The position numbers and the translations under genes are program-made. Of a DNA stretch of 63,285 nt, positions 22,334-32,627 are shown in pieces (positions within the stretch are counted from its first letter, which is position 1; every line of letters starts with the position of its first letter). Below the pieces are notes generated by a model. That model had not been told where the DNA came from and did not search any database. It worked only from the letters and a program-made list of their open reading frames with translations. The stretch comes from Perkinsus chesapeaki. Taxonomy: Eukaryota; Perkinsozoa; Perkinsida; Perkinsidae. Location of the stretch: NCBI GenBank assembly GCA_013115145.1, contig JAAPAO010000144.1:1-63285 (forward strand), read 5' to 3'.

Positions 22334-23931
22334 ATGAGGCTTTCAGCGCTGCTGGCGGCGGCAGTTGGCGGCAACTTACTTGTACCAGTGGTTCCGGATT
22401 CTGACCGGCTCTGGAGGCATGATCCGGATTTCGACTCCTTTATTCGCAAGTGAGCCTGATGGCCCAATCTGGCAGCAGCACCTGTCAATTGTGGTGATCA
22501 TCTTATTTTGATTTTCAGGTATAATAAGCAGTACAAGAGTGATGCCGAGCACGAGATGCGCTATTATATGTTCAATAAGACAAGAGAGAATATAATGAAC
22601 GCCATGAAAAAGCCTTCAGGTAGCCCAGCTACCTGATTACGAGTAGTTCATACAGTGTAAGACGTCTCACTGAGACGCAGTCGAAGTGGCAACTGTGGTG
22701 GTTGTGATATATCGCTACTCAGGTTTCAACTATACGGCAGGTGTGAATGCGTTCGCAGACATGTCCACTGAGGAGTTCAACTCTTGTATGTTATGTAGAC
22801 CATCATCTAACAAAGATAGAACGAGCTTCCAGCATGGGCTCGGTAAAAGAGTATCCCAGAACTGATGCGTGCCGTATCATTCTATATACGCATTCCTTGC
22901 CTCAGATTCGACCAATATACAACACTCGTATGGGAATCCACCAGTATCGGTTGATTGGCAGGCCGCTGGAGCTATGGGTCCAGTGAGAGACCAGGGCAAA
23001 TGCGATGCGTGCTATGCAGTCCATACTGCAAGTAACCCGACGATGTGCGAGGCCGTTGGGCCTTTGTGCTTCGCTCAGTCTTGGCGGAGAGTCGTTTCAA
23101 GATCCAGACTCGTATGAACCAAGTTGTCCCATTGTCAGCTCAACAGCTCATCGATTGCAGTACTGACCAAGGCAACACGTATGTAGCACAAGAATTCATA
23201 GTACAGCTAGCAGTCAAGTCATAGGGGCTGTAAAGGAGGCACCGTTACTGACTCTTGGATATACATTTCTCTACATGGTCTGGTCAAAGAGAAAGCGTAT
23301 CCTTACATCGGCAAGGACGGGCAATGCAAGAAGGATATTGTAGAGTCCAAGACTGCTGGGTGTATCGCGGTAAGAAGAGCTTTGTGAGCGTTTTACTGTC
23401 TGTCAGCCTGCTGATATCAAAGGCTGGCTTGGAGTCCCTCCGCTAGATGAGCTCGCCCTGCGTACCGCGGTCTCGGAGGGGCCCATTGCTGCTGCCGTCC
23501 ATGCTTCCAGTGCAGGGTTCAAGAATTACAAATCGGGAATCCTAACCAGTAATATTTTCTGTATATTGATACTTATAGAGGACAAGTGTCCCCAGCGCGT
23601 AAATGTAGCGAAGGAAATCTGAATCACATGGTTACAATCGTCGGATACGGAAGCACTCCCACAGGCGTTCAGTAAGTATTATCCTACCTAGTAGTGGAGA
23701 ACGTTCCTTCAAAGGTATTGGAAGATTTTGAATAGTTGGGGTAAGAGCTGGGGAGACAACGGTTACGGCTATATACAGCGGAATGCTCCGAAGAATCCTG
23801 CAGGTAGTCACGAGCCATGGATGGCATCCTTGATACCAGGTTAATTTTCAGGACCCTGTGGAATCATGAGGGACCCTGACTTGTACCCAGTATTCCGAGA
23901 TGGCCTTACAGCTAACGCCTGTCTTTCATAG
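22334..23931 (+). CDS. papain-family (C1A) cysteine protease, ten exons
   Basis: Exons 22334-22449, 22519-22619, 22723-22785, 22906-23031, 23079-23178, 23225-23369, 23407-23548, 23581-23671, 23715-23803 and 23852-23931 join in frame to 350 aa, the normal length of a cathepsin-L-like preproenzyme. Order: signal peptide (MRLSALLAAAVGG); inhibitor-I29-type propeptide with YNKQYKSDAEHEMRYYMFN and NAFADMSTEEF; mature start PPVSVDWQAAGAMGPVRDQG. Catalytic residues are Gln in RDQGKC, Cys in KCDACYA, His in NLNHMVTIVGYG and Asn in ILNSWGKSWGDNGYG. LSAQQLIDCS and GCKGG are also present. The usual CGSCW motif is CDACY here. Introns are 32-120 nt, and the second holds a perfect palindrome. Likely secreted or lysosomal. 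The acceptor of exon 8 is a choice between two AGs. Confidence 0.92.
22663..22677. repeat. palindrome inside a protease intron
   Basis: CGTCTCA-C-TGAGACG (7-nt arms, 1-nt centre) lies in the 103-nt intron 22620-22722. It shows that the palindromes are not restricted to intergenic DNA. Confidence 0.8.
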
Positions 23932-24199
23932 TTGCATGACAGGCAAGGGGTCTGTTAATAGCAGTTTATCGTAAATCATGGAACTGATCAGACTAACCCG
24001 ATGAAGTCAACTATGAGACAATTTAATTGTTAGGCCATTACTGAATGATGATCATTCAGGCTTTGGGAGGAAGTACTTTATCTCTTTTTAGCAGTAACTA
24101 ACACTTGCTCTATATCTTATGAACTTATCGTCGTCACGACGACGCCTTGACGTCAGTCACGTTATTAACAGCTTTTGTCCGAATTCGCGCACGTTGTTG

Positions 24200-24409
24200 T
24201 CAATCAGTAGTACCCGCAGTGTGCTTCTCACGAGAGACACTCATGTACGCATATACGCACTGATCGAGTCTCTCTAGGTTTATGCCGCGTAAAACCAGCG
24301 AAAATAGATGCTCCAGAGGGACAAACTCCACGGTCCATGCTTCGTGGTTCATTTCGGATCGATGCCTCAGATTGCTATCAAGCAGCACCATTATAGAACT
24401 TGTGAGCAA
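24200..24409 (-). CDS. possible exon, hypothetical
   Basis: The translation (SNLRHRSEMNHEAWTVEFVP, then LEHLFSLVLRGINLERLDQC) has protein-like composition and an amphipathic helix, and ends with TAG. It may be the last exon of a minus-strand gene with the ORF at 24661-24816, but I could not connect them in phase. Confidence 0.25.
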   Translation of the reverse strand: MLTSSIMVLLDSNLRHRSEMNHEAWTVEFVPLEHLFSLVLRGINLERLDQCVYAYMSVSREKHTAGTTD

Positions 24410-24660
24410 AGAAATCAGCTAGGCACTACCAGGTTACCTCGAGTGGTGCACTTGTAACTGAGTTTCAGAGGGTTAGTCGAAGCTCGGAACTTCGTGGGCA
24501 GCTTCTTTGAGAGGTCTTGAATAGTCATCAGGCTCTCTACGAGCTTTCAATATATATTAGATTATGCATTAGTTTTGTGCGTTTTGAGGGTATGGGAGAC
24601 TCAAAATCTGATTCTAGATGAATACCTCACCTGGTTCCCTCATCAGCCGCATGTATCCTA

Positions 24661-24816
24661 CTATACCATTTCCCCGGTAAACTTGAAGTCTTTTGGATCA
24701 ATTTGAAGAGACAGAGATCCTCCATCTTCTTCCTGTTGGGGGAAACAGATCATATTTCCGAATTCTCTGTCAAATTTGAGAAGCTCGGGCCGTGGGAATG
24801 GAATATCTTTCTCCAT
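24661..24816 (-). CDS. possible short ORF or exon (51 aa)
   Basis: ATG at 24816 opens MEKDIPFPRPELLKFDREFG..., followed by a Gln/Glu/Asp-rich segment and DPKDFKFTGEMV before TAG. The composition is convincingly coding. The ATG|GTATAG end could also be a splice donor. No domain is recognised, and its relation to the longer minus-strand ORF at 24750-25076 in another frame is unclear. Confidence 0.3.
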   Translation of the reverse strand: MEKDIPFPRPELLKFDREFGNMICFPQQEEDGGSLSLQIDPKDFKFTGEMV

Positions 24817-25013
24817 GCAACTTTCACATCCACATTAAGAAAGCGAACGCCTGCGAAAGCCCTCATGTTCGTCATCGATTGGATATGAATATGTATTTCA
24901 AATCCACCCATATCCCGCAGCGAGTGTTTTAAATCAAGCCCGACTTTTAAATTCGAAGTAAGTGACAAAACGATTTCGATTTGGCATTTTTTGAGATAAT
25001 GATTGTCATTAAT

Positions 25014-25038
25014 AATGATACCCAAAATGGGTATCATT
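25014..25038. repeat. inverted repeat, 11-nt arms, AAA centre
   Basis: AATGATACCCA (25014-25024) pairs perfectly with TGGGTATCATT (25028-25038). Confidence 0.85.
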
Positions 25039-25319
25039 GAGACCCAACGAGATATTTGAATTGCGGAAAAATCCATTTAGGCTGATTAAAAGAAGAGTGA
25101 GTTTGACCGGGGAATGCTGTAAGCCGACTCTGACCACGTGAGATACGCGTGGAGGATGATTGAGTTGTTGTAGTTAACGCAACACAATCACTATCTAGCG
25201 AGAGATTATATGATTCTTCGGCCAACCGTAAAAGGGTTCCCAGAAAAGGTCATACAACGACCTAGGATAAATGGATGAACCATTGGTCTGAAGCTAGCGC
25301 GCTCTATTCCTAGGGCATA

Positions 25320-26183
25320 TCACTTTGGACATGGTGAGAATTCTACTGTCTTACTTGAATTAACGAAGACTTTATCGAACTGAAAATCGTACCATATTGA
25401 CGCAGAATTCAACCAATAACTGTAAGTACGCACAACAGAATCATTACCCAGGGATTCGATGCTTAAAAACTTGGACAAATCGGTACCATATGCCTTGAAT
25501 AAAGTTATCTTGGAATGGCTCTCTGTTCCGTGGAACTGCCATCCAATGGTCCCGATTGTTTCTAAGGCTGATGAGCCACTCATTTCTTGAAGAAAGTCTA
25601 GTCTTCCAATGAACGGTGAACAATCATTGGCAGCAAATTGTAGGCGAATGTCGCTGAGGAGAGGCGAAGTCGGAAGGTTGCAGTAACCGGTATGCGCCTG
25701 ATTCCTTGTGAGGCCCCGAGCGCAATTGCTATAGGTCAAAGTGGCGTTGACATCCTTGGTAACTGGAATTATCAGGGAATCCTCGCCGAAAGGGCTGCCA
25801 GGCATAAAGGGTAGGCCATCATCCCAAATAGTCGAAGAAAGGTTCAATCTGCCCAAAAGACGCTTAATTCTTTTAATATATCTACCAGGTTGAATAACGA
25901 CCTTAAATCCACTGACTGTATTAGTAAGTGTGTACCAAATCATAGCATAGTCACCGTAAGACTTGTTGGTAGTATGATTGTATACCAATACATCTATATA
26001 TGCTTTTCGACATCCTTCGCAACCCTTATGCACCCCGATATCTTCAAAGGAGAACCTAATATTGGTCCTCTCCTCGGACGCATAGTCGCCACAGTAATAG
26101 CTTTCCGAAACGGAAGGGGCAGCTGAAATAGGTGCGAGTAGTGCGATTATACCGATTATTTGGCAGATCAGCGTCCTTTCCAT
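25320..26183 (-). CDS. secreted paralogue family, member 3 (287 aa)
   Basis: I chose the ATG at 26183 rather than 26267, because MERTLICQIIGIIALLAPISA is a clean signal peptide and the upstream 28 residues have no counterpart in the paralogues. Landmarks: YYCGDYASEERTNIRFSFED, CEGCRKAYIDVL, YTLTNTVSGFKVVIQPGRY, KRLLGRLNLSSTIWDDGLPF, GEDSLIIPVTKDVNATLTYS and NCARGLTRNQAHTGYC. Then come CSPFIGRLDFLQEMSG, GTDLSKFLSIESLG, VRTYSYWLNS, and the end FSPCPK. It contains NxS/T glycosylation sites. Members 3-5 share the WDDGLPFMPG/LPG block almost identically. Confidence 0.78.
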   Translation of the reverse strand: MERTLICQIIGIIALLAPISAAPSVSESYYCGDYASEERTNIRFSFEDIGVHKGCEGCRKAYIDVLVYNHTTNKSYGDYAMIWYTLTNTVSGFKVVIQPGRYIKRIKRLLGRLNLSSTIWDDGLPFMPGSPFGEDSLIIPVTKDVNATLTYSNCARGLTRNQAHTGYCNLPTSPLLSDIRLQFAANDCSPFIGRLDFLQEMSGSSALETIGTIGWQFHGTESHSKITLFKAYGTDLSKFLSIESLGNDSVVRTYSYWLNSASIWYDFQFDKVFVNSSKTVEFSPCPK

Positions 26184-26806
26184 TGTGTCAATGATATAGA
26201 GAAGTTGGTCTACGGATATAGGGGTTTTACGACAACAAGCTTGCGTTAGTGAGGAGGGTGATAACACAGCGTCTTCAGCACTATCAATGCTGTATAGCGT
26301 TATTGTTCAGACCTCTCAAAGGAGATCGCCCTCTATGTGACAGGCTCTGGAGGGCTCCTCCTGGATGAGCCGTCGGCTCCTTGGAGCGATAGCTTTTACG
26401 AATGAAACTCATAAGCTATACACTTTACGTTGTCGTTTACGCGTGCTCAGCGATGGTAAACCTGCTAGAGAATATACCACAGGAATGCTGGTGACTTTCT
26501 TGGATTGTCTAGTTGTGGTGGTACTAACCAAGTTATTGAATCACTGTGATTCGATCCACGACACTCCGGGCGACGTGGAACTAAGCAAGTGACATCGATG
26601 GTGCGAATGTTATACATGGAGGATACTATCTTAGCATCTTGCCAGTAGCTGGCAACCAGTTAAACACTAGACCATGAATATTAACCTGGAGCATTCTTTC
26701 ATAGCCTCGGCGGCGACATCTGTGTCACTATCTTAGGACTTTAAGGGGCTATCAGAACTCGAGGACGGGACACTATTAGGAGGCAGGCGTGACGCGCATT
26801 CTGGGC

Positions 26807-26848
26807 GAGTCACGGTGACTCAGCCAGGGTGACTGTCACCCGGTGACA
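26807..26848. repeat. three palindromes, two sharing an arm
   Basis: 26807-26821 is GAGTCAC-G-GTGACTC. 26827-26841 is GGGTGAC-T-GTCACCC. 26834-26848 is TGTCACC-C-GGTGACA. All are perfect. The GTCAC/GTGAC core occurs six times in alternating orientation, counting flanks. Confidence 0.88.
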
Positions 26849-27048
26849 AGGTCCCTGAACCGAGGATCTCAGTCAGGGAGGAGGTTGCGAAGTCAAAAGC
26901 GATCGACACTGACCTCAGGTATCTTCTACATCTTTCAAAAATTGCTCGCTGCGAAGGGCCTCAGCCTTGGCTGCGAGGTTGAGGTGCACATGCGCGGGCG
27001 TCTCCCGGCGTGCATCGAATACTAATCTTATATTTTTTATCACATTGT

Positions 27049-27065
27049 GCCCCTTTCAAAGGGGC
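27049..27065. repeat. palindrome GCCCCTTT-C-AAAGGGGC
   Basis: Perfect, 8-nt arms with a one-base centre. A further GGGCCC follows directly. Confidence 0.85.
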
Positions 27066-27757
27066 CCTTCATGGGAGGGTGCCCCCGGGGAGAGTGATCG
27101 CACCCCAGAGTGATCGTGAAGGCATGAGGACTTCGTGAAAACCTGAAAAGCGAAGCGTACTCTTTCGGAATGAGTGGTAGTCAACCGACTAGTACCTGGA
27201 CTAGCTGGCCAGAAAGTGCACTACTTCTATGCTTGCCACCGATGGCCTCGATGGCTTTTGAGAGATGCTATCCTCAGGATAGTATCCTGCATAATCATAT
27301 CGTCATTAGCTCGGATTCAATCCGACCTTCTCGAATCTTCCGTTTAAGTTATTGAGTCTGACTGGCTCTTCGAGTTCGGAATTGAGTTTCGCCCTGTGCC
27401 GGAGCATTACTTTGAAGTTGCAGGATCTCTACCCGAGCCCCATGTCCCGAGTTCCACCCCTAAATCCCTAGTCAAAATTGGCTGGCACTGACGGCGCCCT
27501 TGTCAACACATTGAAGGGGTCCTTGAGAGTTGGATTTCAGCTCCGGCTTTTACAAGTGCCGCTTCGTAGAATTAGTGGCCAACGCAACAATATCTCACAG
27601 AGGGAATCGACTATAGCCTAAACGACCTCCTAATGCCTTGAAAATTTGCCAAGTTACACGTTCCTTATACAAACCGTGACCAGAATATACTTCTATTACG
27701 ACGTACTTCCGATTTCTTTTATGAACAGACCGATGTTTTCCGGCTAGCAAATATCGG

Positions 27758-28624
27758 CTAACATGGAAAGAGCTCCACGATCCTGTCTAGATATACTAAT
27801 ACCATATCAAACTGAAAGTCGTACCAGATCGGTTCTCCATTGAACCAATAGTCGTAAGAACGCAGAGCAGTATTACTGCCTAGGGAGTCGAGGCTTAAGA
27901 ACTCGACCAAATCTGTACCATATGTTTTGAATAAAGTTATTCTAGATAGACCTTCTATGCCACTTAATTGCCATCCGACCGAGCCGATTCGCTCCAAGCG
28001 AGCGCCGCCGGATTTCTTTTGAACGAAATCAAGTCTACCCACTAACGGTGTGCAATCACTTGAGGAAAATTGCAAACGGACGTCGTAGAGGTACTTCGAA
28101 GTAGGAGCGCTGCAGTAACCCAAATGCGCCTTTCTCGTGAGGCCCCGACCACAGTTGGTGTAAGTCAAAGTAGCGTTAACTTCCTTGGTAACTGGAATTA
28201 TCAGGGAATCCTCGTCAAAAGGGCCGCCAGGCATAAAGGGTAGGCCATCATCCCAAATAGTTGATGAAAGATTTAATCTGCTCAACAGACGCTTCACCCT
28301 TTCGAGATCCTCGCCGGCAAGAATATTAGCCTTGAAGACATCGTCTGTATAATTGAGTGTATACCAGAAGTCGACGTAGTCACCTTTGGACGTACGAGCC
28401 GTACGATTGTGTTTTAATACGTGTATAGCCCCACTGCGGCAGTCTTGGCAATCACTAGGCACCCCGAAGTCTTCGAAGGCGAACCTAATATTGCTCTCCT
28501 CTTCCGATGCCTGATCGGCACAGTAATAGCCATACGGCAAACGAACAGCGCCGGAGATGACAAGAGTAGGTGTTATTAGTAAGATAATCCCAATCATATA
28601 GCTGGGCAATTTCATATACGGCAT
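27758..28624 (-). CDS. secreted paralogue family, member 4 (288 aa)
   Basis: Signal region MPYMKLPSYMIGIILLITPT; the second Met at residue 4 is an equal start candidate. Then YYCADQASEEESNIRFAFED, CQDCRSGAIHVL, KRLLSRLNLSSTIWDDGLPF, DEDSLIIPVTKEVNATLTYT and NCGRGLTRKAHLGYC. It continues with CTPLVGRLDFVQKKSG, GTDLVEFLSLDSLG, LRSYDYWFNG, and the end ELFPC. It is complete and uninterrupted. Its upstream flank (28.72-28.88 kb) resembles that of member 5 (31.74-31.90 kb), so the promoter region was duplicated with the gene. Confidence 0.78.
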   Translation of the reverse strand: MPYMKLPSYMIGIILLITPTLVISGAVRLPYGYYCADQASEEESNIRFAFEDFGVPSDCQDCRSGAIHVLKHNRTARTSKGDYVDFWYTLNYTDDVFKANILAGEDLERVKRLLSRLNLSSTIWDDGLPFMPGGPFDEDSLIIPVTKEVNATLTYTNCGRGLTRKAHLGYCSAPTSKYLYDVRLQFSSSDCTPLVGRLDFVQKKSGGARLERIGSVGWQLSGIEGLSRITLFKTYGTDLVEFLSLDSLGSNTALRSYDYWFNGEPIWYDFQFDMVLVYLDRIVELFPC

Positions 28625-28719
28625 TTGAGTCTGATAGAGGAATTGGTTTACAATTACACAGGCACTGAGGGATAACCATGGAAAGGTTGGGCAAGTGGGA
28701 ATAGGTTTCAGAGGTCCTT

Positions 28720-28895
28720 TATCAGTGGTGAATCACCACTGCGAATGATCAAAGACCATTGCGCCACAACATCGAGTGCGACTTTGAAGGGACAATGTGA
28801 CCTATGCGAGAGGTCCTGGCGGAGCCATGGAGCCTCTTCGTTACCCTGTCTCTGAGTCCAGCAGACCAGTTGATTTATTGAGTGATTTAATGTAT
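28720..28895. repeat. duplicated 5' flank of secreted paralogues 4 and 5
   Basis: This stretch and 31750-31935 share ordered blocks (GACAATGTGACCTAT, GGTCCTGGCGGAGCCATGGAGCCT, GCAGACCAG, or close variants) at the same distance upstream of two paralogous genes. It probably contains the shared upstream control region. Confidence 0.65.
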
Positions 28896-29820
28896 TCTGA
28901 GAGCAGACCGAAAGTACCCATCGTAATTCAGTCATGTTGCCTACCTCGCTCTTAACACCCCTACAAATCTCCCATTTTTCGGACGATGCGAGTTCAATGT
29001 GCACATCGCATGGGGCCCAGCAGGCGGCTCCGCCAGACGAGTGTCTCATGGAAGTTCGAGTATATATATTGGTTCCCTATTAGTTTCAACGCCAGGCTCT
29101 GGCGTTCAACATGCTCCGAGCATGAATATTGAACATTCAATATTCGACCTATCTATATATCTGTCTATCATTGCAGACGGCACCCTTGTGCCAGGCTCTT
29201 CCGGTTACGAGACATCAGTCAAACATAGATGCGGGACACCAATGTCGTTTCGGGGACGCGCCGTCTAAAACTGGTTATCAAAAAAATGAAATGTTTATCG
29301 GGCCGATAATTGCTCAACTTCAATTCGGAATATTGGCCAGTCTTGATAGATTTGTGCAGGTTTATTGATGAACGAAACACCAAGAACCCTGATATTCTAA
29401 ACGTTAATGTATTACAATATTGAATGAACAAGCAAGACTAGCGCTTGAAAAGACAGAACACAGTTCACAAGATATGGTCTCCGTCACACAAGTAATCATC
29501 ATCTTGGACACTTGTAATTCTTTAGCCTCAATGCCGGAACCGGCACAGATTGGCTCTTCGTTGAACGTTGCCGAGGCAGTCAACGTTGCCTACTCTACTA
29601 GTACCCTACTAGTAGGATCGGGTTTCATGCATGAACAACTGAGTTGAGAGATATTGCAAGGGTTGAATAATGGATTCGATTGACATAGCTGGCTCTTGAT
29701 GTCACTGAGTCCAGTGCTCTATAGTTGTTGAGAGGCTTGCATTATACAAGTCACGTAACCGTCTTGTCGAAGTTGTTTAGTCCAAACGAGTTTCGAATCG
29801 GAATTTTCGATCCTGGAGTT

Positions 29821-29847
29821 CAAAGACCTTCACGGTGAAGGTCTTTG
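29821..29847. repeat. palindrome, 13-nt arms, 1-nt centre
   Basis: Arms 29821-29833 (CAAAGACCTTCAC) and 29835-29847 are exact reverse complements around G29834. Shorter inverted repeats continue to 30.07 kb, such as CACGGT-C-ACCGTG at 29994-30006. Confidence 0.9.
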
Positions 29848-30093
29848 TGAAGGCTCCACCAGAGGTCTAACTATGCTTTGGTTATCTCAATTAGGATATA
29901 CCATCGTTTAACTCAGTCTTCAGTAAAGACAGAGTTGAACCGTTCAACGTGAACGACTGAATTTCAGTGAAGACTCTTTTATGAGTCCCTCAACACGGTC
30001 ACCGTGAGTGAGGTCGCAAATCGGAGACCGTGTCACGGTAGGAACTCCGTGACCTCACTGAAAATAACGGAGACCTTATCGAGCTATAAATTA

Positions 30094-30141
30094 TAGCACA
30101 TCAGCACAAACCAATAATTGTAAGTGCGCACACCAGAATTG
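30094..30141 (-). pseudogene. relic of a secreted paralogue
   Basis: The minus strand reads NSGVRTYNYWF, matching the family block NSSAVRTYNYWL near the C-terminus. No homologous coding sequence continues on either side. This is a decayed extra copy in the array, between members 4 and 5. Confidence 0.6.
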
Positions 30142-30349
30142 AGGAGTGCTACGGTGGCACTGCCGCCGTCTCACGAGAAAGGATAGCTGGGTAGAAATTT
30201 ATAGCCTCTGAGTCAGAGGCTCTGACCAGTTAAACGCTGGGGCCTCAAATGCAAGGGGAGTCCACATCCTTTGCCATTGAATTCTAGTAGAATTTCTGTT
30301 GGAGTGGTCCAATTCTCGAACGCTACGCGAACAGATTGATTGAGTTGTA

Positions 30350-30372
30350 CTAGCGACTCGCTAGTAGCGAGT
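30350..30372. repeat. overlapping palindrome chain
   Basis: 30350-30364 is CTAGCGA-C-TCGCTAG. 30356-30372 is ACTCGCT-AGT-AGCGAGT. Three alternating copies of AGCGA/TCGCT are present. Confidence 0.85.
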
Positions 30373-30807
30373 GCAACTCCTCTAGATAACAGGACGTTAT
30401 TATCATTGTTATTATCTACTAGAAGACCTTTTAGGACTCGATATCGCGACGCTTTATACGATTCTACTGACCTTGGCAGCTTACAAGCGTGTCACTGATA
30501 AACTAGTATATCTTTCTACGACTCGTAGACTACGGCGGCGCTGACTTGCGGGTGCAAAAAGTACCATTATGGTAAAAATGCAGGATTGAACTGCAAACGC
30601 AATAATTTCCTGAATTGAAACCCGAGATCGAATCGATTCAATCGATTATGATGTAGACTATCTTTTGAGACTTCGACAATGTGGCCCATCAGATGCTTCT
30701 TGTACTGACTGTGACCAATACCCCCTTCGAAGCCGAGCTAAATGCGAATCACATCCGACGAGGAGTAGGACGTTCTCCGACTAGCAATGTATATTACGCA
30801 TTCTCGT

Positions 30808-31668
30808 CTAGCATGGTGAGAACTCGACGATCTCACTCAAATTCACGAAAACCTTATCAAACTGAAAGTCATACCAAATCCGATCGGCATCCAACCAATA
30901 GTTGTAAGTACGCACAGCCGAACTATTGCCTAGTGATTCGATGCCCAGGAACTGGGACAAATCTGCACCATTTGTCTTGAACAAAGTTATCCTGGAGAAA
31001 CCTCCTGTGCCACTGAATTGCCATCCAACTAAACCGATTCGCTCCAAGGGGGCTCCCCCGGACTTCTCTTGGATGAAACCGAGCCAACCCATAAACGGTG
31101 AGCAATCACTTGGAAAGAATTGCAAGTGGATGTCGTAGAGTAAGTTCGAATTATGAAGGCTGCAGTAACCGGTATGCGCCTGGTTTCGTGTGAGACCTCG
31201 AGGGCAGTTGCTATAGGTCAATGTAGCGTTGACATCCTCGGTAATTGGGATTATCAAGGAATCCTCGCCGAAAGGGCCGCCAGGCAGGAAGGGTAGGCCA
31301 TCATCCCACATAGTCGTTGAGAGATTCAATCTGCCCAGCAGACGTTTGATCTCATTGAGATACGTGTCTGGCGGGAAAAAAATCCTCAAGCCATTGGCTG
31401 TATTATTAAGTGTATAATAAAATATGACAAAGTCGCTCTCAGACATATTAGCTCTACGATCATGCATCATAACGTCTATAATCCCTCCTCGACATTCTTG
31501 GCAGTCTACAGGCACCCCCGAATCCAAGAAACCAAACCTGATATCAGTCTTCTCCTCGGAAGCCTGATCGGAACAGAAATAGCCCTGTGGAACAGGGGGG
31601 ATACCAGTATAGGCTACAGTTAGTAGAGTAATTGCAACCATGTAGCTGACCAGTGTACTAGTCGGCAT
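30808..31668 (-). CDS. secreted paralogue family, member 5 (286 aa)
   Basis: Signal region MPTSTLVSYMVAITLLTVAY, then FCSDQASEEKTDIRFGFLDS, CQECRGGIIDVM, KRLLGRLNLSTTMWDDGLPF, GEDSLIIPITEDVNATLTYS and NCPRGLTRNQAHTGYC. It continues with CSPFMGWLGFIQEKSG (RLDF of the others is WLGF here), GADLSQFLGIESLG, VRTYNYWLDA, and the end FSPC. Intact single exon. It is the first of the array on the minus strand, preceded by the duplicated flank. Confidence 0.78.
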   Translation of the reverse strand: MPTSTLVSYMVAITLLTVAYTGIPPVPQGYFCSDQASEEKTDIRFGFLDSGVPVDCQECRGGIIDVMMHDRRANMSESDFVIFYYTLNNTANGLRIFFPPDTYLNEIKRLLGRLNLSTTMWDDGLPFLPGGPFGEDSLIIPITEDVNATLTYSNCPRGLTRNQAHTGYCSLHNSNLLYDIHLQFFPSDCSPFMGWLGFIQEKSGGAPLERIGLVGWQFSGTGGFSRITLFKTNGADLSQFLGIESLGNSSAVRTYNYWLDADRIWYDFQFDKVFVNLSEIVEFSPC

Positions 31669-31954
31669 TTATCTTTTTTGGAGGAATTACAGAGTCCCTG
31701 AAAGATAACGACCGGAAGCTTGTGCAAGTGAGAATAGCTATTCAACACTGCCAATGATGCACAGTGTCAGCAGTGGCACTACTCCTACGGTAGTACCGTA
31801 GTGCGAACCTCGAGGGGACACTGTGACCTATACGAAGGATCCTGGCGGAGCCGTGGAGCCTATCCGTGGGCCTTTCTTACAGTTCGGCAGACCAGCGAGT
31901 TTCTTGAGCAAGTGCAGTACACTTTATGTCAACTGAGAGCTTATTTCTCATGCC

Positions 31955-32627
31955 ATGCGCTCAGCTAATCAAAAACTTCATGTGAGACCCAATTCGTGGT
32001 ATGATGCGAGCGCAGTGGCTCATCCTAGGTTATTATACAGGGGACAAGGGTTTCAATATGTAGTCGAAAATACAGCTACACCTTTTACATCTACGTTCCT
32101 AGTTTACGCAAGATGGCGAATGTTTCACCGAAGACCGTACTGCTACGATAGTTAGTAGCACTGGAGAAGTGCTGAAGATAGCGTATTCACATTGTTCTTG
32201 TCCACGAATCTGAGCGTCACGTGGAGCCTACCAGGCGGTGTCGCATTATGAGCGTCCCGTGAATTCCTGACCAATATATAAGCTGAACAAGCTCTGAGCA
32301 CTTGAACACCAGAGCCTGAATATTTGACCTCTGATATCCGTTTGCCCTTTGAGATGAGCCACTGTGCCAGCCTTCTACGGTCACGTGATGGTATCCGAAC
32401 AAAGGTTCGGGGCACCTCTACGGGCTCACGTGACGCGCCTCTTGCGGGGAATACCATACATTGTTTGCTAACGCAAATGAGTACCTTGCTAAGTATAAGT
32501 TAGTGAACACGCTCTTGCAAACTTCAACGCTTCAACGGTTACTGTTCAATGAATCAGGCGCTCGCTTAACTTCAACGGTTCACGATGGCATCTGATGGGT
32601 CTAGTTCTCACGTGGTACCTTTATCAC
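31955..32627. other. intergenic between the secreted array and the GNAT-like gene
   Basis: No gene is recognised. It separates minus-strand member 5 from the plus-strand GNAT-like gene and so holds two divergent upstream regions. CTTCAACGGTT occurs near 32531 and again near 32571. Confidence 0.45.

Larger units (their letters stand above)
26268..27757. other. intergenic, palindrome-rich, no gene recognised
   Basis: No ORF with protein-like features. GC-rich palindromes cluster at 26.8 and 27.05 kb, listed separately. Confidence 0.5.
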
